64,000 nucleotides of DNA from Carnobacterium sp. 17-4. Its GTDB lineage: Bacteria > Bacillota > Bacilli > Lactobacillales > Carnobacteriaceae. Below the pieces are notes generated by a model. The model was given only the letters and a program-made list of their open reading frames with translations, had not been told where the DNA came from and searched no databases. Shown here piece after piece: positions 25,744-36,245 of this stretch. The stretch is taken from contig NC_015391.1 of assembly GCF_000195575.1 (NCBI RefSeq), positions 1,232,501 through 1,296,500 on the forward strand. Reading direction: 5' to 3'. Within the stretch, counting starts at the first letter, position 1; each line of letters opens with the position of its first letter. A program made the translations under genes and the position numbers.

Positions 25744-28700
25744 ACGGATAGACTTAACTAAAATCATGGTTATTGGATCAGGACCGATCATTATTGGTCA
25801 AGCAGCTGAATTTGATTACGCAGGTACTCAAGCGTGTCTAGCATTAAAAGAAGAAGGTTATGAAGTCGTATTGGTCAACTCAAATCCAGCGACCATTATG
25901 ACGGATAAAGAAATTGCCGACAAAGTGTACATCGAACCCCTCACATTAGAATTTGTTTCACAAATCTTGCGCAAGGAACGTCCAGATGCCATTGTACCCA
26001 CATTAGGTGGCCAAACAGGACTAAATATGGCTATGGAATTATCCAATTCTGGCATACTAGAAGAGTTGAGCATTGAATTGCTGGGAACAAAATTAAGTGC
26101 TATCGATCAAGCTGAAGACAGAGATCTGTTTCGGACACTGATGAAAGAACTGAATGAACCCGTTCCTGAAAGTGAGATCGTTCATACCGTTGCAGAAGCA
26201 TTGATGTTTGCTGAACAAATTGGTTTCCCCTTAATCGTTCGCCCGGCATTTACAATGGGAGGGACTGGTGGAGGAATTTGTGATAACGAGGAAGAGTTGA
26301 AAGAAATCGTTAAAAATGGATTGAAATTATCGCCAGTAAACCAATGTCTAGTCGAAATCAGTATTGCGGGATACAAAGAAATCGAGTACGAAGTCATGCG
26401 GGATAAAAATGACAATGCGATCGTCGTCTGTAATATGGAAAACTTTGATCCTGTTGGGATCCATACAGGAGATTCCATCGTCTTTGCTCCGACGCAGACC
26501 CTAACAGATAAAGAACACCAAATGTTGCGTGACTCTTCATTAAAAATCATTCGCGCTTTAGGTATTGAAGGAGGGTGCAATGTTCAACTAGCACTTGATC
26601 CAGATAGCTTTAACTACTACATCATTGAAGTAAACCCACGTGTCAGTCGTTCCTCAGCATTAGCAAGTAAAGCAACAGGCTACCCGATTGCTAAGCTAGC
26701 GGCAAAAATTGCTGTCGGTTTAACTTTGGATGAAATGAAAAACCCAGTGACCGGAACAACGTATGCTGAATTCGAGCCGGCTTTAGATTATGTTGTCGCA
26801 AAAATCCCGCGTTGGCCATTTGATAAGTTTGAACAAGGTGACCGTCGATTAGGAACTCAAATGAAAGCTACAGGAGAAGTTATGGCGATCGGCCGGACAA
26901 TTGAAGAAGCCTTATTAAAAGCGGTACGTTCACTCGAAATAGGTGTCTCTCATATCTTGTTAGAAGAAGCTTCACTAGCAACGGACGAAGTATTGATTGA
27001 AAAAATTATCAAAGCTGAGGATGATCGCTTATTCTATGTTGCAGAAGGTATTCGTCGTGGGTACACCATTGAAGACTTAGCCAATTTAACCAAGATCGAT
27101 TTGTTTTTCTTAGACAAAATGCTTCATATTGTGGAGTTGGAAGATGAACTGAAAGAAAATGTGAACGCTATTGATGTATTGGTTACAGCCAAAGAATATG
27201 GCTTCTCAGATAACGCAATTGCAAAACTATGGAATACCGATGAGCGTGCGGTAATGAACATGCGTTACAAAAATGACATCGTCCCTGTTTATAAAACAGT
27301 CGATACTTGTGCTGCAGAGTTTGATTCCAATACGCCTTATTTTTATAGTACGTATGAAGAAGAAAACGAGAGCATTGTCTCAGATAAAAAATCTGTCTTA
27401 GTACTAGGGTCAGGTCCCATTCGAATCGGACAAGGAGTTGAATTCGATTATGCGACGGTCCATTCTGTTAAAGCCATCCAACAAGCAGGATATGAAGCGA
27501 TTATCATGAACAGCAATCCAGAAACCGTTTCAACGGACTTCTCCATTTCAGACAAACTCTATTTTGAACCTTTGACACTAGAAGATGTCATGCATGTCAT
27601 TCGTCTAGAGCAGCCAATAGGTGTCATTGTTCAGTTCGGAGGGCAAACAGCCATTAACCTAGCAGAACCACTAACGAACATGGGTATTACATTATTAGGA
27701 ACGAGTGTAGAAGATTTAGATCGCGCAGAAAATAGAAATTTATTTGAACAAGCACTAAATGAACTACAGGTACCTCAACCTTTAGGGGATACGGCTACAA
27801 CCGAAAGTGAAGCAGTAGTCATTGCGAATCGGATTGGATACCCCGTTTTGGTTCGTCCAAGTTACGTTTTAGGCGGTCGGGGTATGCAAATTGTGGATAC
27901 TCAGCCAGATTTAGAAAATTACATGCGAAATGCTGTAAAGGCTTCTCCAGAACACCCAGTATTGATTGACCGCTACTTAGTAGGAAAAGAAGTTGAAGTA
28001 GACGCTATCTGCGATGGTGAAACAGTTCTTATCCCTGGGATCATGGAACACATCGAACGTTCAGGCGTCCATTCTGGGGATTCGATGGCGGTGTATCCTC
28101 CACAAACCTTATCAAAAGAGATTCAAGATACGATTGTAGATTACACCACTCGATTGGCACTCGGTTTGAATTGTATCGGCATGATGAACGTTCAATTTGT
28201 CCTGCATGACAACACTGTTTACGTCATAGAAGTTAACCCTCGAGCAAGTCGGACCGTGCCATTTTTAAGCAAAGTCACAGGGATCTTAATGGCTCAAGTT
28301 GCAACTAAAGCAATTTTAGGTCAATCTCTTAAGGAACAAGGTTACAATAATGGGTTATATAAAGAGTCGACTTTGATTCACGTGAAAGCTCCAATATTCT
28401 CATTTACAAAACTGCAAAAAGTAGATGCCATATTAGGACCAGAGATGAAATCTACAGGAGAAGTCATGGGAAGTGATACCACGATGGAAAAGGCGCTTTA
28501 TAAAGCTTTTGAAGGAAGCTACATGCATTTGCATGATCACGGAACGGTATTGTTTACGATTTCCGATGAAGACAAAGAAGAATCCCTGATTTTAGCTAAG
28601 CGATTTTACGACATTGGCTATACGATAGTGACGACTGAAGGAACAGGGGAGTTTTTTGCCGAACACCATCTACCGGTTCAAATTGTGGCTAAGCTACAGC

Positions 28701-28915
28701 AAGATGCCGATGAAACGGTCTTGGACCTCATTCAAGGAAATGCCATTCAAGTAGTGATTAATACGATGACTACAGGAATTGGAGTGGTCAATGATGGAGA
28801 AATCATTCGGAAAACAGCCATTGAACAAGGCATTCCCTTACTAACATCACTCGATACAGTATCGGCTATTCTTAAGGTCCTTGAATCGCGTAATTTTATG
28901 ACTAGTCCATTATAA
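25736..28915 (+). CDS. carB: Carbamoyl-phosphate synthase large subunit
   Basis: 1059 residues. Two homologous ATP-grasp halves are visible: [20 protein letters not shown] at the start of half 1 and [20 protein letters not shown] near residue 560 for half 2. A C-terminal allosteric (MGS-like) domain follows. It makes carbamoyl phosphate from bicarbonate, ATP and CarA-derived ammonia. It corresponds to PyrAB of Bacillus. Confidence 0.97.
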   Translation: MPKRIDLTKIMVIGSGPIIIGQAAEFDYAGTQACLALKEEGYEVVLVNSNPATIMTDKEIADKVYIEPLTLEFVSQILRKERPDAIVPTLGGQTGLNMAMELSNSGILEELSIELLGTKLSAIDQAEDRDLFRTLMKELNEPVPESEIVHTVAEALMFAEQIGFPLIVRPAFTMGGTGGGICDNEEELKEIVKNGLKLSPVNQCLVEISIAGYKEIEYEVMRDKNDNAIVVCNMENFDPVGIHTGDSIVFAPTQTLTDKEHQMLRDSSLKIIRALGIEGGCNVQLALDPDSFNYYIIEVNPRVSRSSALASKATGYPIAKLAAKIAVGLTLDEMKNPVTGTTYAEFEPALDYVVAKIPRWPFDKFEQGDRRLGTQMKATGEVMAIGRTIEEALLKAVRSLEIGVSHILLEEASLATDEVLIEKIIKAEDDRLFYVAEGIRRGYTIEDLANLTKIDLFFLDKMLHIVELEDELKENVNAIDVLVTAKEYGFSDNAIAKLWNTDERAVMNMRYKNDIVPVYKTVDTCAAEFDSNTPYFYSTYEEENESIVSDKKSVLVLGSGPIRIGQGVEFDYATVHSVKAIQQAGYEAIIMNSNPETVSTDFSISDKLYFEPLTLEDVMHVIRLEQPIGVIVQFGGQTAINLAEPLTNMGITLLGTSVEDLDRAENRNLFEQALNELQVPQPLGDTATTESEAVVIANRIGYPVLVRPSYVLGGRGMQIVDTQPDLENYMRNAVKASPEHPVLIDRYLVGKEVEVDAICDGETVLIPGIMEHIERSGVHSGDSMAVYPPQTLSKEIQDTIVDYTTRLALGLNCIGMMNVQFVLHDNTVYVIEVNPRASRTVPFLSKVTGILMAQVATKAILGQSLKEQGYNNGLYKESTLIHVKAPIFSFTKLQKVDAILGPEMKSTGEVMGSDTTMEKALYKAFEGSYMHLHDHGTVLFTISDEDKEESLILAKRFYDIGYTIVTTEGTGEFFAEHHLPVQIVAKLQQDADETVLDLIQGNAIQVVINTMTTGIGVVNDGEIIRKTAIEQGIPLLTSLDTVSAILKVLESRNFMTSPL

Positions 28916-28967
28916 AGTAAGAATTTTTTGAAATAAGGATAAAAAAGAACTAAACGGGGGTTAGAAA

Positions 28968-29897
28968 ATGAATCGCTTAGCAGTAAAATTACCAGGATTA
29001 GATTTGAAAAATCCTATTATGCCAGCCAGTGGAACATTTGGGTTTGGCGAACTCTATTTGGATCAATATGACTACAATATATTAGGAGCCATTATTATCA
29101 AGTCAACGACAATTGATGCACGAGAAGGAAATGCGAATCCGCGTTATCATCATTTAGAAAATGGCGTTTTAAATGCGGTAGGCTTAAAAAATCCAGGAGT
29201 GGACGTAATCGTAGCTGAGAAATTACCGTTGTTAGCTAAATTTGATACACCCGTGATTGCTAGTGTTGCCGGTACAACAGTTGAAGAATATATTGAAGTT
29301 ACAAAAAAACTATGTCAATCACCAACCGTTCGCGCACTTGAAATCAATGTATCCTGCCCCAATGTCAAAGAGGGCGGGTTAACATTTGGTTCTAAACCTG
29401 AATCAGTGTATGACATCACAAGAGCAGTAAAAACTGTTTCTACGGTTCCGATTTATATTAAACTAACCCCAAATGTAACCAATATTGTCGAAATCGCTCA
29501 AGCTGCTGAAAAAGGTGGAGCAGACGGTATCAGCATGATCAATACCTTATTGGGAATGAGTATTGATGTTGAGACCAAAAGGCCGATCTTAGCAAATAAA
29601 ACCGGTGGACTTTCCGGTCCAGCTGTCAAGCCGATCGCTATCCGTATGGTCTATCAAGTATCTCGTGCAGTTTCCATTCCAATAATTGGAATGGGTGGTA
29701 TTTCAACCGTGGATGATGTGCTTGAGATGTTCATGGCTGGAGCTAGCGCAGTTGCAATCGGTACAGCTAATTATGCTAATCCAATGATTTGCAAAGAATT
29801 AATTGAAGCTTTACCTAAACGAATGGATGAACTCGGTATTGAGTCGATTGAATCATTAGTGAAAGAAGTAAAGGAGGGGCAAAGAGATGGAAAGTAG
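28968..29897 (+). CDS. pyrD: Dihydroorotate dehydrogenase, class 1B-like, without PyrK
   Basis: 309-residue FMN enzyme oxidising dihydroorotate to orotate. The catalytic base Cys is in [13 protein letters not shown], with FMN-binding [12 protein letters not shown] and [27 protein letters not shown]. Sequence style and length (about 305-312) fit class 1B (PyrDB), which normally works with the Fe-S/FAD subunit PyrK, yet only 52 bp separate it from carB and no pyrK is in the operon. Lactobacillus plantarum has a similar pyrK-less operon. The electron acceptor is therefore uncertain. It overlaps pyrF by 11 bp. Confidence 0.93.
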   Translation: MNRLAVKLPGLDLKNPIMPASGTFGFGELYLDQYDYNILGAIIIKSTTIDAREGNANPRYHHLENGVLNAVGLKNPGVDVIVAEKLPLLAKFDTPVIASVAGTTVEEYIEVTKKLCQSPTVRALEINVSCPNVKEGGLTFGSKPESVYDITRAVKTVSTVPIYIKLTPNVTNIVEIAQAAEKGGADGISMINTLLGMSIDVETKRPILANKTGGLSGPAVKPIAIRMVYQVSRAVSIPIIGMGGISTVDDVLEMFMAGASAVAIGTANYANPMICKELIEALPKRMDELGIESIESLVKEVKEGQRDGK

Positions 29898-30612
29898 ACC
29901 AATCATTGCCTTAGATTTCTCAACGTTACCTCAAGTAACTCATTTCTTAGACCAGTTTAAGGATGAACCGTTATTTGTTAAAGTTGGCCTGGAACTGTTT
30001 TACCAAAATGGTCCTGAAATTGTAACGCAACTTAAACAATTAGGCCATGATGTTTTTTTAGATCTAAAACTGCACGATATTCCAAATACTGTTCAACGAT
30101 CAATGAAGGGAATAGCAGCTATGGGCGTCGATATGATCAATGTCCATGCTGCTGGCGGTAAATCCATGATGGAAGCTGCAATGGAGGGGTTACTTTCAGG
30201 TACTCCAACAGGCAACCAACCGCCTAAATTGATTGCGGTCACTCAATTGACATCTACAACACAAACTATGATGCAGCAATACCAGTTGATTTCTGTATCT
30301 TTAATGGAAAGTGTTCTTCATTATGCTAAATTAACTCAGTCTGCTGGTTTAGACGGTGTTGTTTGTTCAGCTCTAGAGGCGAAAAGTATCAGGGAAGCGA
30401 CTGGAAAAGAATTTTTATGTGTCACACCTGGTATACGTTTAGCTGGATCAGATGTTGGCGACCAAAAACGGATTGCTACACCGTCGAGTGCTAGAGAAAG
30501 CGGTGCATCTATGATCGTTGTTGGTCGTCCCATCACACAAGCAGCTGATCCGGTGGCTGCCTATCATGCAATAAAAGAGCAATGGCAAGGAGGCGATAAG
30601 AAACATGACTAA
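29887..30612 (+). CDS. pyrF: Orotidine 5'-phosphate decarboxylase
   Basis: 241-residue TIM barrel producing UMP. The active-site motif [10 protein letters not shown] (about 60-69) and the phosphate-binding [12 protein letters not shown] are present. Overlaps pyrD by 11 bp and pyrE by 8 bp. Confidence 0.97.
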   Translation: MESRPIIALDFSTLPQVTHFLDQFKDEPLFVKVGLELFYQNGPEIVTQLKQLGHDVFLDLKLHDIPNTVQRSMKGIAAMGVDMINVHAAGGKSMMEAAMEGLLSGTPTGNQPPKLIAVTQLTSTTQTMMQQYQLISVSLMESVLHYAKLTQSAGLDGVVCSALEAKSIREATGKEFLCVTPGIRLAGSDVGDQKRIATPSSARESGASMIVVGRPITQAADPVAAYHAIKEQWQGGDKKHD

Positions 30613-31237
30613 TGAAAAACGAATTGCTGAACAACTATTATTAATTAACGCAGTAAGTTTAAATCCAACAGATCCCTTTACTTGGGCTAGTGGAATGAAA
30701 AGTCCGATTTATTGTGACAATCGTATTACGATGAGTTATCCAGCCGTAAGACGAGAAATAGCAAAGGGGTTAGCTGAAATGATTACTACCCACTATCCAG
30801 AAGTAGAAGTCATTGCTGGAACAGCTACTGCAGGCATTCCACATGCTGCATGGGTAGCCGAATTGCTGAATTTGCCTATGGTGTACATTCGTAGCAAGGC
30901 AAAAGATCACGGTAAAGGGAATCAAATTGAAGGTCGAATATCGGATAATCAAAAAATGGTTGTGATTGAAGATTTAATTTCTACAGGTGGAAGTGTCATC
31001 GAAGCTGCGCAGGCAGCAGCTAATGAAGGCGCAGATATTCTAGGTGTAGCAGCCATCTTTAATTATGAGCTGCCGCAAGGAATAGAAAATTTTGAAAAAA
31101 ATAGGCTTCCATTAGTTACGTTAACTCATTATTCTGCACTGATTGAAACAGCTTTTGAAAGAGGAATAATTAAAGAGTCTGAGATAGCACTGTTACAAGA
31201 ATGGAAAAAAGATCCAGTGAATTGGTTGAACAACTAA
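30605..31237 (+). CDS. pyrE: Orotate phosphoribosyltransferase
   Basis: 210 residues. The PRPP motif [18 protein letters not shown] is at about 118-135 and the catalytic-loop region is [15 protein letters not shown]. Last gene of the operon, with a terminator immediately after. Confidence 0.97.
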   Translation: MTNEKRIAEQLLLINAVSLNPTDPFTWASGMKSPIYCDNRITMSYPAVRREIAKGLAEMITTHYPEVEVIAGTATAGIPHAAWVAELLNLPMVYIRSKAKDHGKGNQIEGRISDNQKMVVIEDLISTGGSVIEAAQAAANEGADILGVAAIFNYELPQGIENFEKNRLPLVTLTHYSALIETAFERGIIKESEIALLQEWKKDPVNWLNN

Positions 31238-31285
31238 AAAAAGTAACGCATCCCTAGTATTCCAGTAGGGATGCGTTACTTTTAA
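31237..31285. terminator. Bidirectional terminator between pyrE and rqcH
   Basis: AAAAGTAACGCATCCCTA / TAGGGATGCGTTACTTTT is an 18 bp stem with A-run and T-run on either side. Confidence 0.92.
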
Positions 31286-31306
31286 GTTTAAAAATGAGTG
31301 TAAGAA

Positions 31307-33016
31307 TTATTCTTTTAAGCGATTAACTAACTCTTTATCTGGGGTAACATAGACTGTACGTTGACCTTCGTAGATAACAAAACCAGGTTTTGCTCCATTC
31401 GGTTTCTTAATTTTTTTCACGTTGACATAATCTACTGGAACAGATGCAGACAGCTGTGACTTAGAGAAGTAGGCAGCTATATTAGCCGCTTCTAAAATTG
31501 TTTCTTCGCTAGGATCAGCAGACTGAATGATCACATGTGAACCTGGAATGTTTTTGGTGTGCAACCAAATATCTGATTTCCGAGCAGTTTTAAGTGTTAA
31601 TTGATCATTTTGCAAATTGTTTTTCCCTACTAAAATTGGTGTGCCATCGGAAGAACGGTAAAGATCCGGTTGACTTAATTTAGCTTGTTTTTGTTTTTTC
31701 TTGGATTTCTTTTTCTTCATATAGCCTTGTTGTATTAATTCTTCTTTAATCTCAGCGATATCTTTTGGAGTAGCTAATTCTAGTTGTGTTGAGACAGACT
31801 CCAAGTAATCGATTTCTTCTTTAGTTAAGCGCATTTGCTCATTAACATAGGCAATAGCATTTTTTAATTTTTGATATTTTGAAAAATATTTTTGTGCATT
31901 TTGAGAAGGTGTTTTTCTAGGATCAAGAGAAATCGTCATAGGTTTTTCATTATCATAAAAATTGGTTAACGTAACTTCTTTTTGTCCTTTAGTCATCTTG
32001 TAGAGATAAGCTGTTAACAATTCACCTTGAACTCTGTATTCATCGGCTAATTCAGTTTCATCAAGCGTCTTTTGAAGTTTTTTCATTTTTTTCTTATTTC
32101 GTTGAAGTTCGACTTGAATCAAATGAATTAAATCTGATCCTTGCTGCTGAACACGGTCTCTATCTGCTTTACTCTCGTAATACTTATCAAGCAGTTTGCT
32201 TAAAGAAGGATAACCCACATGTTCTCCTTCGATACTTAGATAAGGAAGTGGGGTAAAAAATTCTTTTTTAGAACCGATCGTTAAGGTCGGAGAGATATTT
32301 CCACTGCGCACAGTATCCATAAATGAATCAAATAAGACCGATAAATTTTCCACATTATTTTCACTACGGTAAAAGAGTTCTTTTGCCGTATCCGCACCGA
32401 TTCCTTGATAAATTTGCTGCAATCTTTTTTCATAAGGCAAATCTGGATCTTCAAAAGCTGTTATTAGTTCAGCTAATTCAGAACTGCTTGTTTCAAAGGG
32501 ATTCAATTTATCTTGGTGAGGTGGAGATTGGTAGGTAGCACCGGGCATAATAAAACGAAATGAATTTTGACTCGTCGGTACATGTTTGATCGTATCTAAA
32601 ATACGCTGTGTATCTTGCTCTATCAGAAGAATATTACTGTGTCGGCCCATCAACTCTACAATCAAGATAACATTTTGAACATCGCCAATTTCATCACGGC
32701 TCTTGAACCTAAAATGAATGACACGGTCATTGCCTACTTGTTGAATGTCTTCTAAGATAGCTCCTTCAAGATGTTTCCTCATAATCATACAAAAATTTGG
32801 AGGAGAGCTAGGATTTTCATAAGGAATCTCTGTTAGTTGAATACGTGCATAGCTTGGGTGAGCAGATAAGAGTAATTTGTGATTCTTCCCATTTGCTCGC
32901 ATAACAACAACTATCTCATTTGGATAAGGTTGATGGATTTTTGACACTCGTCCATTTTTTAATGCTTCGCTTAACTCATTTACCATCGCATGGGTAAAAA
33001 TACCATCAAATGACAT
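31307..33016 (-). CDS. rqcH: RqcH (NFACT family; formerly FbpA fibronectin-binding protein)
   Basis: 569-residue homologue of eukaryotic Rqc2/NEMF. It binds stalled 50S-peptidyl-tRNA complexes and recruits tRNA-Ala for alanine tailing. NFACT-N domain (MSFDGIFTHAMVNELSEAL) with the DR pair in GNDRVIHFRF, central coiled coil (about 280-430, Lys-rich KKKKSKKKQKQAK near its end), and C-terminal NFACT-R domain (DIWLHTKNIPGSHVII). ATG 33016 follows AGAAGGGAAATAC; the frame upstream of it is untranslated. Older annotations call it adhesin/FbpA. Confidence 0.92.
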   Translation of the reverse strand: MSFDGIFTHAMVNELSEALKNGRVSKIHQPYPNEIVVVMRANGKNHKLLLSAHPSYARIQLTEIPYENPSSPPNFCMIMRKHLEGAILEDIQQVGNDRVIHFRFKSRDEIGDVQNVILIVELMGRHSNILLIEQDTQRILDTIKHVPTSQNSFRFIMPGATYQSPPHQDKLNPFETSSSELAELITAFEDPDLPYEKRLQQIYQGIGADTAKELFYRSENNVENLSVLFDSFMDTVRSGNISPTLTIGSKKEFFTPLPYLSIEGEHVGYPSLSKLLDKYYESKADRDRVQQQGSDLIHLIQVELQRNKKKMKKLQKTLDETELADEYRVQGELLTAYLYKMTKGQKEVTLTNFYDNEKPMTISLDPRKTPSQNAQKYFSKYQKLKNAIAYVNEQMRLTKEEIDYLESVSTQLELATPKDIAEIKEELIQQGYMKKKKSKKKQKQAKLSQPDLYRSSDGTPILVGKNNLQNDQLTLKTARKSDIWLHTKNIPGSHVIIQSADPSEETILEAANIAAYFSKSQLSASVPVDYVNVKKIKKPNGAKPGFVIYEGQRTVYVTPDKELVNRLKE

Positions 33017-33213
33017 GTATTTCCCTTCTTTCATGATCGATTAGTTGAATCGATTCTATTTAACTTTTTAACTAAATCAGCCTTAATCGTGCTGTATTTA
33101 TCAGTATACCATTTTTTTATTAAAAATGGTTAGTAGAAAGTTGGATACAAATAGTTGCATATTAAGAATAAAAAAAGATACAATAACTATTGGAAACTCT
33201 AGGAGGGAAACAA

Positions 33214-33912
33214 ATGGAATGGAATTACCAAGGAGATAGAGGTCCAGGCAATTGGAAAACCATTTGTTCGGCCTTTTATCAAGCAGAAACAGAAAGTTTG
33301 CAATCGCCAATCGCATTAGATGATAATCAAGCAAACTTAACTATCTCACAGTATTCACTGAGATTTGATTACAATAGAACGTTATTTGAATCATCGTTTT
33401 TTAACCATACGGTTCATTTATCGCCAAAAACAAATGAAAAAGTAAACTTTGTTACCTTTAAGCATAAAAAATATTTTTTAGAAGATCTTCATTTTCATTT
33501 GCCAAGTGAGCATGAAATTAACCAAGAATCTTTTCCATTAGAATTTCATTTGGTGCACCGTTCTGTGAAAAATGATCTTCTCGTTGTAGGAGTCACTGTA
33601 TTGCCTTCAGAACGCCCGATGAATACTACATTAGCAGCAATAGATGAGAAGGCTTTACATCCGCGTATCGCGGAAAGAGGCTTGACTGTTCCAATCGAAT
33701 TGTCCCGTCTATTGCCAGAAAAAAAACAGTTTTATCATTATACTGGATCATTAACCACACCTCCAACGTCAGGCCCAGTAGATTGGATTGTGTTCCGGCA
33801 CCAAACATATATGAGACAAGGTTTACTCCAAGCATTTAAACGAAATGTTGGGAAAACAAATAGACCACTACAACCTAGATCAGACAGACCGATCTATTTA
33901 TCAGATTGTTAA
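33214..33912 (+). CDS. Alpha-class carbonic anhydrase, cytoplasmic form
   Basis: 232 residues interconverting CO2 and bicarbonate. Zinc ligands are the two His of HFHLPSEHEI and the His in LEFHLVH; the substrate pocket is YTGSLTTPPTSGPVDWIVF, and QSPIALDD is typical of the N-terminus. Unlike many alpha-type enzymes there is no signal peptide. ATG 33214 follows AGGAGGGAAACAA. Being next to the pyr operon, it may help supply bicarbonate for carbamoyl phosphate, but it has its own transcription unit. Confidence 0.92.
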   Translation: MEWNYQGDRGPGNWKTICSAFYQAETESLQSPIALDDNQANLTISQYSLRFDYNRTLFESSFFNHTVHLSPKTNEKVNFVTFKHKKYFLEDLHFHLPSEHEINQESFPLEFHLVHRSVKNDLLVVGVTVLPSERPMNTTLAAIDEKALHPRIAERGLTVPIELSRLLPEKKQFYHYTGSLTTPPTSGPVDWIVFRHQTYMRQGLLQAFKRNVGKTNRPLQPRSDRPIYLSDC

Positions 33913-33939
33913 TTGTTCATGTAATTCTCATTTTATTGC

Positions 33940-33968
33940 TTGACACGTCACTATACAACTAGTAAGAT
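33940..33968 (+). promoter_or_regulatory. trpXYZ leader promoter
   Basis: TTGACA (33940-33945), 17 bp spacer, TAAGAT (33963-33968). It drives a leader of about 370 nt before trpX. Confidence 0.7.
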
Positions 33969-34003
33969 TGTCGTAATAGAAAAACAGCAAAGGAGTTCTC
34001 AGG

Positions 34004-34066
34004 ATGCTAAATAACTTATCTTATAATGGACAATTGAATAGCAGTTGGCAAAGCCAAGATAGATAG
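34004..34066 (+). CDS. 20-codon leader peptide upstream of trpXYZ
   Basis: AGGAG sits 8 bp before an ATG that opens MLNNLSYNGQLNSSWQSQDR and a TAG. The one Trp codon (34046-34048) lies in the 5' arm of the hairpin TTGGC-AAA-GCCAA (34045-34057). The stop codon lies in a segment that can pair with 34119-34130. This layout resembles ribosome-mediated attenuation, although a single Trp codon is fewer than in classical trp leaders. Confidence 0.5.
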   Translation: MLNNLSYNGQLNSSWQSQDR

Positions 34067-34252
34067 GTTGATCCATGAGAACGCTCATAGATGCAACCTT
34101 CAGTGTACTGAATGTATGTATCTATGTTGGTTTATTTGAAGACAGGCTAGACTTCCAATCCACGTAGAGAGAATACTTAATTCTATTTCTATGTGGATTT
34201 TGTTTTGCATAAAAACAGCTTCCACGGATTATTTGTGGCAGCTGTTTTTTTA
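34045..34252 (+). promoter_or_regulatory. Structured leader RNA with tandem terminators (putative attenuator)
   Basis: Predicted pairings: P1, 34054-34065 with 34119-34130 (11 of 12 pairs). P2, AGGTTG...CATGAG with CTCAT...CAACCT (34065-34099). P3, TTCAG/CTGAA (about 34099-34112). Together they form a three-way junction. Two terminators follow: 34157-34207 (AATCCACGTAGA / TCTATGTGGATT, T-rich tail) and 34214-34252 (AACAGCT.CCAC / GTGG.AGCTGTT, seven T). An alternative pairing of CATAGAT (34086-34092) with ATCTATG (34120-34126) could switch states. No T-box motif is present. Confidence 0.6.
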
Positions 34253-34347
34253 TTTTGATTACTGGGGTGTGTACAATGGAAATGAAACGATGGCGCTTTT
34301 GTTGGTAAGGCTAAATAAAATTTAATCATTATTGGAGGATGAAGGAA

Positions 34348-35325
34348 ATGAAAAAAATGATTGGCTTCATTATTTGTTTAGTAGCACTTTTAACGGTTGC
34401 TTTTTTTACTACTAAAACTGAAACAGTTACAAAAAAGGAAAAACCGATGGTTGGTATTCTACAACTGACAAGTCATCCAGCTCTTGACCTCATTTATAAA
34501 GGAATTGTAGATGAGCTAAACGATGCGGGTTATATTGACGGGGAAACGATGACATTGGATTTTCAAAATGCTCAAGGTGACCAAAGCAACTTAAATTCGA
34601 TGAGTACTCGATTTGTTAGTAGAGGAGCTGATGTGATGGTCGGTATAGCAACTCCTTCGGCTCAAGCATTAGCGAACAGCTCTCAAGATATTCCTATCGT
34701 ATTAGGTGCTGTTACGGATCCTGAGGGCTCTGGTTTAGTCAAAAGCAATGAAGCTCCTGGTGGGAACATTACAGGGGTGAGTGACCTAACACCCATTAAA
34801 GAACAATTTTCCTTGATCAAGGAAATTCTACCAGAAGCTCAAACAATCGGTATTTTATATTCATCAAGTGAAGACAATTCAATTGTGCAAGCTGAACAAG
34901 CCATTGAGATTGCTGAAGAAATGGGATTGGATACTCAAGTCATGACGGTTTCTTCAACGAACGATGTTGCTCAGGTGGCATCTACCTTAGCTGCACAAGT
35001 TGACGCTATATGGGTTCCTACTGATAATACTATAGCTAGTGCAATGAACACATTAGTGTCCGCTGCAGATTCAAATCTGATTCCAGTTTTTCCAGCTGTA
35101 GATACTATGGTAGAAGAAGGCGGCTTAGCAACTGTTGGATTAGATCAATACGAATTAGGTCGTTTGACCGGTGAAATGGTAGTAGCCATTTTAAATGGTG
35201 ATACAAATCCTGCAACTACTCCTATTCGCTATCTCGATCAAGGGGATATCATCATCAATGAAGAAAAAGCTGAACAGCTTGGTCTTACTATTCCAACTCA
35301 GGTATTGGAAAAAGCCAAAGAATAG
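34348..35325 (+). CDS. trpX: TrpX-like ABC transporter substrate-binding protein
   Basis: 325 residues, an N-terminal membrane/signal segment (MIGFIICLVALLTVAFFTT) and a periplasmic-binding-protein fold of the COG2984 type: VGILQLTSHPALDLIYKGI, then TPSAQALANSSQDIPIVLGAVTDPEG. No lipobox Cys is visible. In streptococci the orthologous trpXYZ system is associated with tryptophan uptake. ATG 34348 is 9 bp after GGAGG; ATG 34339 overlaps that site. Likely controlled by the leader RNA upstream. Confidence 0.85.
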   Translation: MKKMIGFIICLVALLTVAFFTTKTETVTKKEKPMVGILQLTSHPALDLIYKGIVDELNDAGYIDGETMTLDFQNAQGDQSNLNSMSTRFVSRGADVMVGIATPSAQALANSSQDIPIVLGAVTDPEGSGLVKSNEAPGGNITGVSDLTPIKEQFSLIKEILPEAQTIGILYSSSEDNSIVQAEQAIEIAEEMGLDTQVMTVSSTNDVAQVASTLAAQVDAIWVPTDNTIASAMNTLVSAADSNLIPVFPAVDTMVEEGGLATVGLDQYELGRLTGEMVVAILNGDTNPATTPIRYLDQGDIIINEEKAEQLGLTIPTQVLEKAKE

Positions 35326-35353
35326 CTTAATTAACTAGAATGGGGGAAATCAA

Positions 35354-36244
35354 ATGGATTTAATTGTTACAGCAACAGCACAAGGATTATTGTGGGGCAT
35401 GATGGCTTTAGGCATATTCATTACTTATCGTATTTTAAATTTACCAGATATGACAGCAGAGGGTTCCTTTCCTTTAGGAGCTGCAGTATGTGCTCAACTT
35501 ATTATTTCAGGCGTTCATCCTTTAATTGCAACCGCCATTGCCTTCGTCATAGGAGCTTTGGCTGGAGCAGTTACCGGGTTTCTTATTACAAAAGCTCATA
35601 TTCCTGGATTATTAGCAGGAATATTAACAATGACTGGTTTATATTCTATTAATTTGCGTATCATGAAACGAGCTAACTTGAGTTTACTTGGAGAGGCTAG
35701 ATTAACCGATTTCTTTACTGGATTTAATCTACCTAGCCAATTTGATACGATTTTCTTAGGAATCATTCTTGTTTGTATCGTGATTACATTGTTGGTCTTA
35801 TTTTTCAAAACAGAATTGGGTCAAGCTGTTATCGCAACTGGTGATAATGAAAAAATGGCACGTTCATTGGGAATTTCTACCAATCAAACTAAAATACTCG
35901 GACTTATGCTTTCAAATGGACTGATTTCCGCTGCAGGAGCACTTATTGCTCAAGACAATGGTTATGCTGACATCAGTATGGGCATTGGGACAATCGTTAT
36001 CGGTCTAGCTTCAGTTATTATTGGTGAAGTGATTTTTGGAAATTTATCTTTTGTTAACCGTCTGATTTGTGTCATTTTAGGAGCGATTATTTATCGTTTT
36101 ATCATCATGTTCGTCTTACTGATCGGATTACAGCCAAATGATTTGAAACTTATTTCAGCAATCATTTTAGCTTTCTGTCTAGCATTACCAAGTATACGTA
36201 CAAAATATAATTTGAATTTCTTCCAAAAAAAGGAGTTGTTGTAA
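35354..36244 (+). CDS. trpY: TrpY-like ABC transporter permease
   Basis: 296-residue permease of the COG4120 family with about eight hydrophobic helices (GLLWGMMALGIFITYRILNLPD, then AGSFPLGAAV-type loop EGSFPLGAAVCAQ). It forms the membrane channel for TrpX/TrpZ. AATGGGGGAAATCAA precedes the ATG. It lies 28 bp after trpX and 1 bp before trpZ. Confidence 0.88.
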   Translation: MDLIVTATAQGLLWGMMALGIFITYRILNLPDMTAEGSFPLGAAVCAQLIISGVHPLIATAIAFVIGALAGAVTGFLITKAHIPGLLAGILTMTGLYSINLRIMKRANLSLLGEARLTDFFTGFNLPSQFDTIFLGIILVCIVITLLVLFFKTELGQAVIATGDNEKMARSLGISTNQTKILGLMLSNGLISAAGALIAQDNGYADISMGIGTIVIGLASVIIGEVIFGNLSFVNRLICVILGAIIYRFIIMFVLLIGLQPNDLKLISAIILAFCLALPSIRTKYNLNFFQKKELL

Positions 36245-36245
36245 G

